A stretch of 64,000 bases of DNA, taken from positions 8,383,001-8,447,000 of the forward strand of contig PUFA01000070.1 of NCBI GenBank assembly GCA_003508835.1, in the 5' to 3' direction. Shown here in pieces: positions 1-9,965 of the stretch (position 1 is its first letter; the number at the start of each line of letters is the position of its first letter). Position numbers and translations under genes: made by a program. The notes beneath the pieces were generated by a model, which saw only the letters and a program-made list of their open reading frames with translations, ran no database searches and was not told the DNA's origin. Source of the stretch: Eonycteris spelaea. Its lineage: Eukaryota; Chordata; Mammalia; Chiroptera; Pteropodidae.

Positions 1-339
1 ATTTACTTTAGTTTTATGTTTAAATCTAGGGTGACTCTGACAGGCTTGATGGGTTTAAGGTTGACTGAGGATCACACTGGATGTGGATTGGTGGCAGAGA
101 CACAGATAACGCCAAGGGAGAAGCAGTGGGAGAGTGTGCTCGCGTGGGCGTGTGAGTGGGCGTGTGCGTTGGGAAGAAGAGGGCGAGTGCGGACTGGGTG
201 AGTGAGAGCAGGTAGGGGGAGTCTGCGGGCATGGAGAGATGCGCAGGAAGCAGGGACGAGCGGGTCGCAGCACGCGGTGACGAATACGCCGGACGTGGTG
301 ACGTAGCGCGCAGGCCGCAGCGGGGGGCGGACTCTTGGC

Positions 340-480
340 CTTTCTTCCCCTTCTGATTTTCCCCCTCCCCCTTTTCTCCCACTCCGAGTTTGGTTCCCCC
401 CTTTTCTCCCCTCTCCCCCCTCCTTCCCAAGCCCCTTTTCCCCTCCCCCGCCCCAGTCCCCCCTGCTTCCCTGCCCGGAG
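340..480 (+). promoter_or_regulatory. Pyrimidine-rich tract in the core promoter/5' UTR
   Basis: About 140 nt of almost pure C and T on the plus strand, directly upstream of the GC-rich block that ends in a splice donor. Pyrimidine-rich tracts near transcription starts are common in TATA-less housekeeping promoters and in TOP-type 5' UTRs. Which of these applies cannot be told from sequence. The tract would be nuclease-sensitive and could adopt a triplex form. Confidence 0.5.
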
Positions 481-622
481 CTCTGGGGAAGCCCCCGCCG
501 AGAAGAGCCCGCCCCCAGAAGCGCGCCGCCGCGGGCCGTCGGGCCCGAGCCGCAGCCGAGCGGCCGTGGGCCTGGGAGGCGGGCGGAGACGCGGGCGCCC
601 TCCCCGCTGCGGCCCGCGTGAG
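470..622 (+). other. Probable first exon (5' UTR) ending at a splice donor
   Basis: The GC-rich block ends in gcgtgag followed by gtgagg, a good match to the mammalian 5' splice-site consensus, with the intron starting at 623. The transcription start is not visible in sequence and is set only loosely, downstream of the pyrimidine tract. No ATG-initiated frame in this stretch looks like a real protein, so the exon is best read as untranslated, with the start codon in an exon beyond the window. A second good donor (gg followed by gtgagt) lies at 197/198 and could serve an upstream exon. I do not recognise the gene. Confidence 0.45.
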
Positions 623-900
623 GTGAGGCCACCTCCCGGCCGAGGGGGCGGGCGGCGCGGGCGGCCCGTGGGGAGGGGGCGTGGCGGCCGCGCGGACTGG
701 CGGGCTGAGGCCCCCGGCCTGGGTTCTCTGCGTTTGAGCTTCCCGGGCCGGGGGCTGTGGGTCAGGGCCGGAGTCTCCGGTGAAGTACGGCCCCAAGGCT
801 AGAGATGCCCCTAGTGTCCGCGGGGGGCGCGGGGTGGAGGGCGGGGGGGCTGGCACCACCTGTGGCCTGTGCAGGGGGACGGGGGGACCCAAAAACTTGA

Positions 901-1934
901 GTCCTTTTAGTGCTCGGGAATGTGTAGCCCCATGTGTTTCTTGGGGCTCGGTTTTCCTTCGAGGATTGGAAAAATGGGAGGGGAAGGTGTTGGAGTGTTT
1001 CAAATTATGCGAGTGTCCGAATTTATTAGGGGACAGGGACTTGAGTTGGAACACACAGAGTCATGTTTCTGGAGCTGAGAAGTTGGGCCTACACTAAGCT
1101 CATAACTCACTGGAGCCTCTGAAAACTTGATTTCGATTTATTGTAGAGCCCCAAATTTTCAACATGTATGACCGTTAGCTTAGTAATACCACAGAATATT
1201 TATTCAAAGTGAGTTGTATAATGATAGTGACCGAATAAACAGCCCCAGAGGTTCATTAAACCAAAGAAAGGTGTGGGGAAATTTAAATTAGATCCCAGTT
1301 GGATGAATGTTCTTGTATATGTATTTTTCAAACAAGCAAAATTGAGAAGTCCTGGCTTCTCTGTTGGTAGGTAACATGGAGACTGGGGAGTAGGGAGGTG
1401 ACAGATTCCACTTCAGGAATGTCGCAGATTTCTAGCATCTTATCGTATTTTTGGATAGTCATATTGGTACTTGAATTAGTTTTGTGGCTCTTCTTTATTA
1501 CTAATGCTTTTTTTTGTTTTCTTCCTCCCATATTTCCTTTATTTTCCCTTTTTGGAGCCTGGGGGATCAAAACTAAAACGGTTTAGTGGTGGTAAGTGGT
1601 AGGTTAGGTTGATTCAGTTCACTTTTTGTATTTTTCTTCTGTTGCTATTCTCTACAGGATTAAGAGAACTGAGAACCTTTCTTGAAGGTCTGATGAACTG
1701 GCAGCAAAAGTTAAATTTCAGAGTTGCAGGTCCATCTGTTTTTGTGTCCAATATACGATACTGTAAATCTCCACAATTCAAAACAAAAATGTAAAACATT
1801 ATATATGTAAAAATAGGGTGCCTGATATTTTAATGGAAGAGGAGTCAAGAGGAGATGGCTTCTTTTCTCAGAATAAAAATCATAGACTTTGCAATTGCTT
1901 TTAAAGCCTTAGATCTGTAGCACTCTTTTGCCCT
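901..1934. other. Intron sequence, no repeat recognised
   Basis: AT-rich single-copy-looking sequence just downstream of the CpG island. It contains a strong-looking 3' splice site (pyrimidine tract then ctacag) ending at 1657, but no good donor follows within 150 nt and no frame is coding-like. Otherwise nothing was recognised. Confidence 0.5.
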
Positions 1935-2320
1935 CATATAAGCTCTTGTCTCCTGGCTGTTCCTTGAGCACACCAGGCACACTTCTTCAGGGACAATGCA
2001 CTTGTTCCCTGGATCACCTTTTCCTTATAAAGCTGCACAGCCTTGTCCCCTCACTTCCTTAGGTGTTTAGTCAAATTTCACTCTTAACAGTGAAATTTCC
2101 TTGGCTATCTGAATTGCAAAATCCCTCCCCCACCTTTACTTAATTACCTATTCCACTTCTCTGCTTTTCTCTTTACCCCTTATCAACCTATAACATACTA
2201 TATATTTTGTCTCCCCATTAAGAAGCTTCATGAGAGCATAATCCTGTTTTGTTAATTGCTCTACCCTCAGCACTGAGCATAGCACTTGACATACAATTGG
2301 CACTTGGGAAATAATTGGAT
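1935..2320 (+). mobile_element. L2 LINE, 3' end (sense)
   Basis: The stretch follows the L2 3' region: a tcctggctgttccttgagca block near 1950, a cacttccttaggtgttt block near 2054, a gacatactata-like block near 2190, then the terminal agcttcatgagagc...cagcactgagcatagcactt region that ends L2 copies. It is highly decayed, with no ORF left. L2 was active before the placental radiation, so this is an old fixed copy. Confidence 0.7.
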
Positions 2321-2850
2321 AGGTGAGGAATTTTCTTTTTAAACTCTTTCATTGTCATGAATTTCTGGTCATGATTAGTTGTCCTTGGAGGTATGAAATA
2401 GATTTTCACTAGGTTATAAGGTACTCATAAGAAATTGAAATTTTTTTCTGTCAGTTCTTGCCATATATGTCTTTTGACAGTCTTGGGCTTTCAGGTCATT
2501 GAATGAAAACACTTCAAAGGCAAAGAGGATGGGGAATCTTTGACGTTGGTGGCCTTAGAGGAAGATTATCTCAGATCCCAGATTTTTACCTAATGTTACA
2601 GGTTCTTCTCTTGAGTTTTGTCCACATCCCCAGTTAGATATCACCATCCTTAACCTGTTTGGTCCCAAAGAGCTGAGCAGGCTAGTTCCACGTTGAATTT
2701 TTCAGTAGACTGAAGATGTTAGTATTTATAGTCCAGGCTGTGTGGGTTATGTTTTTTCTCCCATTTATGTGGAGACAGTTGAGCTAAAAAACTACAAGAA
2801 TAGCTTTCTCTAATGTGGTAGAGTTTGGTTCTGGAGAACATCTGATCCTC

Positions 2851-2885
<35 letters not shown>

Positions 2886-5644
2886 TTGGGGGGGCATTTT
2901 TAGCAACTAAGTTCTATATTAAGTCTGAGGATAGAAGGAGCAGGTTCTTTGAGTTCTGTGGATTATTCCTCATTTATTTTTTTCCTTGTTTCTTGATTGG
3001 TGCATTTTTCACCTTCCTTGACCTTCTGGCTAGAGTGGTCTGGATGAGATTTCTCTTTGGGTTTAGGGCAGTCCTAGCAACTGTCCTCCAGTGTGGGAAG
3101 GCAAAGGGGTGAAGTAGTGCTTTAAACACTTTGTGGGAATGCTAGTGACACAGCCTAAGAATTGGATTAAACCTTTGCCAGGACATTGAGAGCTGCCAGG
3201 CCAATGAGAGAACAGTTTGGGAGTGTTGGGGAGCATTGGGGATCTTATATCTGGTGGACTGGATCTGGTTTGGATATTAGTATAAAGAAGTAATAGCATC
3301 ATAAGTGTATTAATAGTTCTCATTTTGTGAATAGTTTCTTACATGATTTAGGCAGATTGAGAAAAACCTTCTACCAAACTTATGTTGTCCCCTTTTAAAT
3401 CTTTCACATAGTTTCTAGGAAGTATTTTTCAAGCCCCAGAGATAAACACCTATATGCCTTATCACCTCTTATAGATAGATAAATATTGAGTACTGATAGT
3501 GGTTTAAGTGTAGGTCATGGTTTCTGAATGATGCAGTGCTTAATCCTCTGCCAGATTTCTTCATAACTCAAGGGAAGCTTTCAGGAAAAAGATTTTTGGA
3601 AAGGAATAAAAAGTGTTGCATTTTGGTTACATGGTCCCAGGAAGTGCAGAGGAGAGACTTTGTGAAACTGTGTTGAAGGTTTTTCTATGCCTCCTTATAA
3701 GATTGGATTAGAGGCTCTGTCCCTCTGTGGAATGTGCTCCCAGTTTACAAGTAGGACAAATAACAACTCATGGCTTTAATATGTGTGCATGAATACAGTT
3801 GGTGGGTCTAATTTTAGACACCTTCTTTATACACAGTGGCCTCAGTGTTTTCCTCCAGCTGTATCCCTCTCACCCTGTAGAGAAAACATTCCGCTTGATG
3901 GTCTTTTAGTGGTTAGCTTTTGTTCCTACCATGGTTGCCAATTTAGCAGTGTAGCACCTGTTCCATTTTGCCAATGAAGTTACTGTGTCCATTCCGTCTT
4001 AAGTTTGAGGTTATTTCTGAAAACAGATAGAGATAGGAAAGATTTCATAACTTTAATCTGTTTTGACGCCTCTTTGAATTCCCTTAGATTTCCTTAGCAT
4101 ATATGTTTTCTCCAACACTTTTAAAAAATAGACATTGAAAGCCTTGAATTATAATAATCTGCAGAGATTTCATTATTTTTACTTGAGATGTATGAAAGGC
4201 AAGATTCTGAAAGCTTTTTAAATCCAAGTGTTCTTTTCGCTTTTCTGCATGATCTCTTGTGAGTTGTTCAGTCCAGGTGTTTGAGCCCATGCTGGGAAAG
4301 CTGTTCCAGCTTTCTGATTTTGACAGTAAGTTTCCCAGAGTGCTTTCCTGTACTTTTAAAAAAAGAACTGATCAGAGTGGGAACCCCCAGCCTAGAGATG
4401 ACAGAGGGGAAGGAGAAAAGGTGCAAAAGCTTCAAGTAATCATGTTTTCCAGGAGTCAAAACATTTTGTATTTTTAAAGGATTCATTTTATTGAATCCTT
4501 CCTCTTTATTTTGTTAACTACATGTATTCCTCTTTAGTTTGTTAACTACAAAAGCATCAAAAATCTTTTCATTTCCTTTAATTGCTTGCTTACTTGTCAC
4601 ACTGTGACTTTTCTAAATTGTCAAAAGTCTTCAATTTTTCCCTAGAGAGTAATTTTTAGGTCTTTCTGGGTATTTTCTTGGGGGATTTTTTTTTTTTTAC
4701 ATCGAAGACCTCAGAATCTTGCAAGCAAGTAAAAATTATAGTTTTGCACCCACACGATTATTCTGAGGCCCCAAAAGATCTCAGTTTACGTCTTTATCCT
4801 ATAGAGCTAGAAGTGTAAAGATAAGTGAGGTAATCAGCAGGGTTAAGAGAACTCTGTTTCTAGTTACTTTTTGTTGATTATGAGTCTGTAGTGGGAAAAG
4901 AAAGAGAAAATTGGTTTGCGAGCTAGTCAAATTCTATCTTGATCTTTTCAAGGTATTTTTGCTCCTACTGTTAGTCTTCTATACAGTTCTTGTCTAATCT
5001 ACAGAATATAGACAGACCGTTTTAACTTTATTAACTAGTTCCCTTTGCTACTTGGTCCATTATCTTCTTGTTTGGATGCTTTTGGTATATTTCATGGTGA
5101 TAGTGTTTGTGTTGCAGTGTTTATTTTTAATAATCAAAACCATATTTCATATTTCAAAGCACTTTTTCTCTTTTCTAAAAGCTATTGGACCTTAAAGCGG
5201 CATCAGTGTTTATATTATGTTTTTGTGTGGAAGCACTATTTCTGTTGTATATGTCAGTTGTAAGAATTTATGTATGGTTTTGGTATGCGGGCAGCATTAT
5301 GGGCTTCATCCCTTGGAGAAGGGTGGTTCAGACTTGAGAAAGCTTCTGTAAGCTTCTTAACAGAATCAGGAGTAATCAAGGCAGTAACAATCCAAACTTA
5401 ATAATGGATACATTTGAAGTACATTTTCTCCCTATACTCCTAAAGAACTTTCTCCTTGCCTTTGCTATATGATTCTGTGGGAAAAGGGAAGAAGAAAATC
5501 TAGGATAGTAACCAGCTGATAACTTCTAGGAAACGGTGTGCTATATATGGAAACAGGTGAGTGTATACCTGAGTGACTAAGTGGTCGCTTAATGTTTCTA
5601 ATGCTATTGGTGGAGGCAGCTCCCAGCAGCCATCAAAATCAGTT
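2321..5644. other. Intron sequence, no interspersed repeat recognised
   Basis: About 3.3 kb with no repeat I can name and no coding-like frame. It holds a T-run of about 23 nt at 2851-2873, a G7 run near 2888, a T-run at 4687-4699, and a small hairpin plus partial tandem duplication at 4477-4550. Being this free of recognisable repeats next to a promoter, it is the part of the window most worth testing for conserved intronic enhancers. Confidence 0.5.
4477..4550. repeat. Short hairpin followed by a partial 28-bp tandem duplication
   Basis: aaggattca at 4477-4485 is the exact reverse complement of tgaatcctt at 4492-4500, leaving a 6-nt loop. Immediately after, a 28-nt unit beginning cctctttattttgttaac (4501-4528) is repeated for 22 nt at 4529-4550 with one mismatch. 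The slippage-like duplication abutting the hairpin suggests replication stalling. Confidence 0.75.
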
Positions 5645-5835
5645 GTTAGGTCTAATGGACCCCTTTTCATCCTTATTCAGTTTTCTGCAACACTTGTCAC
5701 TGTTAATCCTTCTCTTTCTTGAAATGTTTCAGTGACATGACTTTCTTTTCTACTTGCATTCCTGGCTCTTTTTCCTTTCATGCCCATAAATGTGTATTTT
5801 TCTCAAGGTTTCTGTCGTATTCTCCTTTTCTGCCT
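5645..5835 (+). mobile_element. L2 LINE, internal part (sense), left piece
   Basis: Matches the L2 ORF region: ccttattcagttttctgcaa, a block ending tctttcttgaaatgtttc, then aaatgtgtatttttctcaag. The same L2 resumes at about 6855 with the next consensus block (ccactctgatggcttcac). The two pieces are therefore one L2 copy split by about 1 kb of later insertions. Confidence 0.65.
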
Positions 5836-5885
5836 CTGATTCTTAAACCTTAACAGTGTAAGCATCTCTTGGAGAATTGTTAAGA
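5836..5885 (+). mobile_element. MER5-type hAT MITE, left half
   Basis: The text from attcttaaaccttaacagtg to gagaattgttaag corresponds to the left half of MER5A/B (a consensus that runs ttctcaaac...gcatcagaatcacctggagggcttgtt). The right half is found at 6712-6838, so the element is split. Identity is low (roughly two thirds by eye), as expected for MER5 age. Confidence 0.5.
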
Positions 5886-5892
5886 ATGTGGC

Positions 5893-6015
5893 ATTAATAT
5901 GATGGCTAGGTGGAGGACCAGGGGAGGGAGGGAGCAATTGGGGGGATCATTTTATGACCTATATAGATGTCTAACCAATGTACTGTATACTTGAAACTAA
6001 TTTAAATTAAAAAAA
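5893..6015 (+). mobile_element. Short L1 3'-end retroposon with target-site duplication
   Basis: A 5'-truncated piece ending gtatacttgaaactaattta followed by an A-rich tail, which is how many mammalian L1 3' ends finish. It is flanked by the direct repeat aatgtggc at 5885-5892 and 6016-6023. The A tail and matching flanks support insertion by target-primed reverse transcription. The exact L1 subfamily is not recognised. Confidence 0.6.
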
Positions 6016-6020
6016 AATGT

Positions 6021-6705
6021 GGCTTACAAAAGCCTTTGTGATCTGGTTTCTTCCAGACTCTCTTATGTACCTTATACCACACTTTCCTATTATTATTATG
6101 TTCTAGCCCAGGGGTCCCTAACCCCCGGGCCAGGCATCGGTACAGACAGGTACCGGTCTGTGACCCATGAGGAACTGAGCTGCACAGCAGGAGGTGAGCA
6201 GCAGGCAAGTGAGTGAACCTTTATCTGTATTTGCAGCCGCTCCCCAGCACTAGCATCACTGCCTCAGCTCCCTCATATCAGGTATTAGATTCTCACAGAA
6301 GCACCAGTCTGTGCCAAAAAGGTTGGGGACCTTGCTCTTGCCATAGAGGCTTTTTTTTCTGCCCCAGGCCTTTGTGCTTATAGTTCCTTCGGCTGAAATG
6401 CTGTTCTCCCAGATGTTCATCTGACTTTTCTCATTCAAGTCACAGCTCAAATGATTCCTCCATGGACTTCCCCTGATCTCCTTATCCAAAACAGTTCACC
6501 TCCCTCTGTGCTTCATCACATTCTCTGTTCTGTTATCTCTATAGCATTTGCCACTCTTAAATTGTCTTGTTTGTTTTCTTGTCTGTAGTCTGGGTTACAC
6601 TTAGAATTTAAACACTTTGAGGATAGGGATCTTATTTATTTTATAACTGCTGTAGTCCTAGTGCCTAGAATAGTTACTGAGCCCACATTTATTGAATAAA
6701 TGATG
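6021..6705 (+). mobile_element. L2 LINE, 3' end (sense), split by a hAT element
   Basis: Starts ggcttacaaaagcctttgtg, matching the L2 block around 'cctacaaggccctncatgatctgg', continues to ttctagcc (6108), is interrupted by a 226-bp hAT element, and resumes at ctcttgcc with the aggcctttgtgcttatag block, the acagctcaaatgattcctcc block and the L2 terminus (attgaataaatgatg, about 6705). It lies between two halves of a MER5, so it appears to be a late L2 insertion into that MER5. Confidence 0.7.
6109..6334 (+). mobile_element. MER1/Charlie3-like hAT MITE
   Basis: Begins caggggtccctaacccccgg and ends aaaaaggttggggaccttg, the diagnostic termini of the MER1 group of non-autonomous hAT-Charlie elements. 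Internal blocks gcacagcaggaggtgagcag and gtattagattctcacagaag also fit. The flanks ttctagcc (6101-6108) and ctcttgcc (6335-6342) match at 6 of 8 positions, the 8-bp target duplication expected of hAT elements. The element is internally deleted. MER1 itself is best known from primates; a related hAT burst in another lineage would look the same. Confidence 0.8.
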
Positions 6706-6711
6706 AAATGC

Positions 6712-6845
6712 TGAGTCCTAGGTCTTGTTCCCGGAAGTTTTGATTTAGTAGGCTTGGGGTAGAACCCAGGAATTTTTATTTTAACAAACATTCCAGGTGT
6801 TTTTGGCATGTCTGGCAAGTTGTCTTGGATGGCTTGAAAAACATT
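6712..6845 (+). mobile_element. MER5-type hAT MITE, right half
   Basis: The blocks gttttgatttagtaggcttg and aatttttattttaacaaaca correspond to the right half of MER5 ('ctgattcagtaggtctgggg' and 'aatttgcatttctaacaagt' in the family consensus). Together with 5836-5885 it makes one nearly complete MER5, split by the L2 end and L1 tail between them. Confidence 0.65.
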
Positions 6846-6854
6846 TATCTCCAC

Positions 6855-7412
6855 AGTCTGTAGTCAGCCACTCTGATGGCTTCACTTAGCATCTATTATT
6901 ATGAGCTGATAATATGTGAGTCTCTGTCCCCAGTTCTGATCTCTTGCCTGAGCTCTAGGCTTGTTTATTTAGTGATCTGTTGAACATCTTTATATGACTG
7001 TCATACAGAACCTCAAGTTCAACATGACCAAAGCAATAATAATTTTTCCATAGAAATGTGTTCTTTCTCAGTTCTTTTTCTGTTAATGATGCCACCTAGT
7101 TGTTTAAGCCAGAAACCTGTATCCAAACTTGAGTCCTTCTTACTCTTTAATGTATATATTCATAAAATTATATAGACTTTCATCTGTTCAGTCTCTCTTG
7201 AATCTTTCCATTTTTCTCCATTAGCACTGCCACTTCTTAGTCTGTAGACTTCATCTCTCATCTGGATAACTGATAGCTTTTAACTGGCCTTCCTGCCCTA
7301 GTCTTGCTTCCAGTCTTTCGTTTAGTTCTGTACCCTTTAGCCAAAGAAAACTAAACCTGTTGTTTTCTCCTGCGAAAACCTTGCTTCTTCTTGCTCCTGG
7401 TATAAAGGCTAA
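6855..7412 (+). mobile_element. L2 LINE, internal part (sense), right piece
   Basis: Continues the L2 begun at 5645: ccactctgatggcttcac, tatgagctgataatatgtga, acctcaagttcaacatgacc, ccagaaacctgtatccaaac, cctagtcttgcttccagtc and finally ggtataaaggctaaac, in consensus order. It ends at a T-run of about 27 nt (7413-7440). Downstream text to about 7700 may be a weak continuation. Confidence 0.7.
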
Positions 7413-9459
7413 ACTTTTTTTTTTTTTTTTTTTTTTTTTTGGTGTCTGGGCGCTTTATGTCACTTGCCTTACATTTTGCTGTTTTTTTCTTTGCTTTCGT
7501 AGTTAGGCTTCAGCTTGTACTTGTTCTTTCACCCTCCCTCTTTTACCTTGCCTTCGGGACACACCATTGTTTCCCCTGAATGCCTCTCCACCCCAAAACA
7601 ACAAAAACGAAAACCCTCACTGGTTTGGACATCATGTTCTGGATCCTTTCAGGGCATTTCTCAACCTCTCATTTTGGCTACCTCTTTTGAACCTGTTTCC
7701 GTAAAAGCTTAGTTTCTCTTTGTCTTTACCTTACATATTTCTCTCTGCACATTTCATTCTGACTTTCAACTTATACTGAAGTTAAATTTGCTAGGATCAT
7801 GATCTCTTCCTATGCCAAAAGAGCTCTATAGAGCATGTGATTTTCATCTTATTCCTCTACTAGGTGTAAGGAAAAGAGTAGAAAGACAGGCGTATATTCT
7901 AGAGGTGTATGTTCTAGATTGTGATTTTGCCAGTTGTTTTGCCCCTCCTAGCTAACACCATACCCAAGAGAGAATATTAGTTAAGTCTTGATTGGGCCAG
8001 AGCAATACTAAGGCCAACAATTGAATTGCTGAACTAAGTTTTTGCCCTTGCCACCCGTACCACCAAAGTTGTACTTTTCTCATCAAGTTATCTTCAGCCT
8101 TATATCAGTTATCCCCCTTTCAAATTCTCCTTATTTTTCCTTCAGAGTTATTTGGTCTAAAATTTATTCTTTGTGTTTTACTCTCCATCCTAGTATTTTT
8201 GACTGTGGAGAAACGAGAAGACCAAGACAGTTTGCAATTGGAGTAGTTTCACTGTATGATAGTGTAGGATTATTTCTTTTTTAACCAAATGACTGTAATG
8301 GCTGAAAAATTAAGTTATTTAACTAGTAAAATAGGAGAACTTTTTAAAGAATATAAACCTGTTTGGTAAGGGAGTAAAATCAGAGCCAGTGCTTAAAACT
8401 TTGAATTTTTAACCCTGTTTGAAGTTCTCTGAGTCTTTTCTGAGTTAACCTTCGTGAACTCTGCTGAATAAGTGTCTTGATATGTAAAATGGAGTTGGTG
8501 GTCTGTTTCCTTTTAGGGTAGAGAAAACAGGCTTCGGGAGATATCTCTTAAGATTAAGTACAGTAGTAATTCTTGATGCATCTATTGATTTAAAAGGTAA
8601 AGACTTGAGATTGAAGCTGCACTTAATGGATTCTCAGGCTAGCTTCAATATTTCATCCTACCCATAATTAGTAGATAATACAGAAGAGGGACAAAGAAGT
8701 ATCTGCAGATATTAAAGGAGCACGCTTTCCATGTAGGGAAAAGAGTTTGCAACTGTTTGGTGGTCACAGTCAGCAAGCATAGCCTACTTCACAGAAGATG
8801 GTCTGTTTTAAACATGATCAAATTATAAGTCTCTAAGTAATGTTCTCCAGTGCTCTTAAATAACAGAACAGCATTGAAGTTAGTATTGGCGAAAAGTGGT
8901 GCTTAATTTCTGTGTGCTGCATTTCTCTTTTTTTTTTCTTGTTGCAATTAACCTTGCTTTCCTAACTGTTTTTATGTCTCTTGGTTTCTTACAGGTTGGG
9001 AAATGGCAATTGTCTTTTCAATTTGTAGACTGGCTGGATTCAGCCATAGGATCTATTTAGATTTGTAATGTTTTCTAAGCCATGAGAATCTTTTCTGTGT
9101 TCTCTATTCCATGCTTTCATTTATTGTTGACTTGTGTTTTGCTCAATGCCCACAGTAAGGGACACAGATTTTACTTTACATTTGTATACAGACTATCTGT
9201 CACATGAGGCTCCCTGACAAGATTACAGATTTTCAATGAAGAATTACAGGCATTCATTGCCACTATGTCATTTTACCAACCCAGCTTTTTTCATTAACAC
9301 AGATGCAATTTATCTAACTTCTTTGGTGCATTATGAGCCTTTCTTATAGTATAAGCTTAGAAATCAGAGAAACTGTCAGTTTAGTTTTAGTTTGTGTTAG
9401 AAAAACATTGCCTATATGTTTTCTTCCCAGGACAGTTCTCTGTTAGAAGGTACCTCTGG
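7413..9459. other. Intron sequence, mostly unassigned
   Basis: Begins with a T-run at 7413-7440. The following 250 nt could be a very decayed L2 continuation. From about 7720 to 9459 I recognise no repeat, RNA gene or exon. A smaller T-run lies near 8930-8938. Confidence 0.45.
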
Positions 9460-9707
9460 CCCTTCTCCTTCTCCTCCTACTCCTTCTCCTTCTTCTCCTT
9501 CTTCTCCTTCTTGTCCTTCTTCTTGTCCTTCTTCTCCTTGTCCTCTTCTTCTCCTCCTCCTCCTCCTCCTTCTCTTTCTCTTCCTCCTTCTCTTCCTTCT
9601 CCTTCTTCTTCCGTCTCCTTCTTCCTTCTCCTTCTTCCTTTTCCTTCCTTCCTCTTCCTCTTTCTTCTTCTTCTTCCTCCTTCTTTTCCTCCTCCTCCTC
9701 CTTCTCC
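9460..9707. repeat. 248-nt CT-rich (polypyrimidine) low-complexity tract
   Basis: Plus strand is C and T throughout except for about five purines. It is built of irregular ctt, ctc and cct triplets and ttcctt-like runs rather than one clean repeat unit. The complementary strand is polypurine and gives a meaningless Glu/Lys/Arg-rich frame. Long homopurine-homopyrimidine mirror-rich tracts can form intramolecular triplex (H-DNA) and are length-polymorphic. Confidence 0.95.
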
Positions 9708-9710
9708 ATT

Positions 9711-9965
9711 ATTTGTTAGATATTGTGTTACATGCTAAAGATACCAAGATAAATTTAACATTTAACATTGTCCGTATCCTCAAGGAGCTTGTGTCTTATT
9801 ACAAAAGACTAAATTAATTTACAAGGTCATAAGTGTTACAAGGTGGCGATAAAATTTAATATGAGAACAAGGAGGAGGGATTGTTAACTCTAAATGACAG
9901 AATCCAGATTCCTCCTTTTTCAGAGGAGGTAAAGTTTGAATTGAGTCTCAATGGACTAATTAATT
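9711..9965 (-). mobile_element. L2 LINE, 3' end (antisense)
   Basis: Antisense L2 3' end: tgttacatgctaaagatacc, cctcaaggagcttgtgtctt, cagaggaggtaaagtttgaa. This is the usual 'ggatacaaagatgaataaga / ctcaaggagcttacagtct' block seen when L2 is read backwards. It lies immediately right of the polypyrimidine tract, and another antisense L2 follows at once. Confidence 0.6.

Larger units (their letters stand above)
230..900 (+). promoter_or_regulatory. CpG-island promoter, TATA-less
   Basis: CpG dinucleotides are dense from about 240 to 850 and nearly absent from the rest of the window. Sp1/KLF-type GC boxes are visible at about 507-516 (gcccgccccc), 574-586 (gggaggcgggcgg) and 644-656 (gagggggcgggcgg region). 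A CRE-like tgacgta lies at 299-305 and an ETS-like cttcccgg at about 739-746. No TATA box precedes the likely start region. The orientation is inferred from the plus-strand splice donor at 622/623. CpG islands often fire both ways, so divergent antisense transcription is possible. The ORFs across this block on both strands are GC-rich shadows. Confidence 0.85.

Noticed and set aside
335..802. 155-codon plus-strand ORF in the promoter/first exon
   Set aside because: It runs through the pyrimidine tract, GC boxes and the splice donor; composition is that of the DNA, not of a protein family.
26..1054. 342-codon minus-strand ORF across the CpG island
   Set aside because: Pro/Ala/Arg/Gly-rich composition expected of any long frame in CpG-rich DNA, no domain, and it overlaps other equally open frames on both strands.
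2851..2880. T-run as the tail of an antisense Alu-like SINE
   Set aside because: The sequence after the run has no SINE body or pol III box; it is an isolated homopolymer.
7413..7470. T-run as the tail of an antisense SINE
   Set aside because: No SINE consensus text follows; it may be a tail remnant, but nothing supports it.
9394..9817. Ser/Pro/Leu/Phe-rich and Glu/Lys/Arg-rich ORFs
   Set aside because: They are translations of the CT-rich low-complexity tract and its complement.
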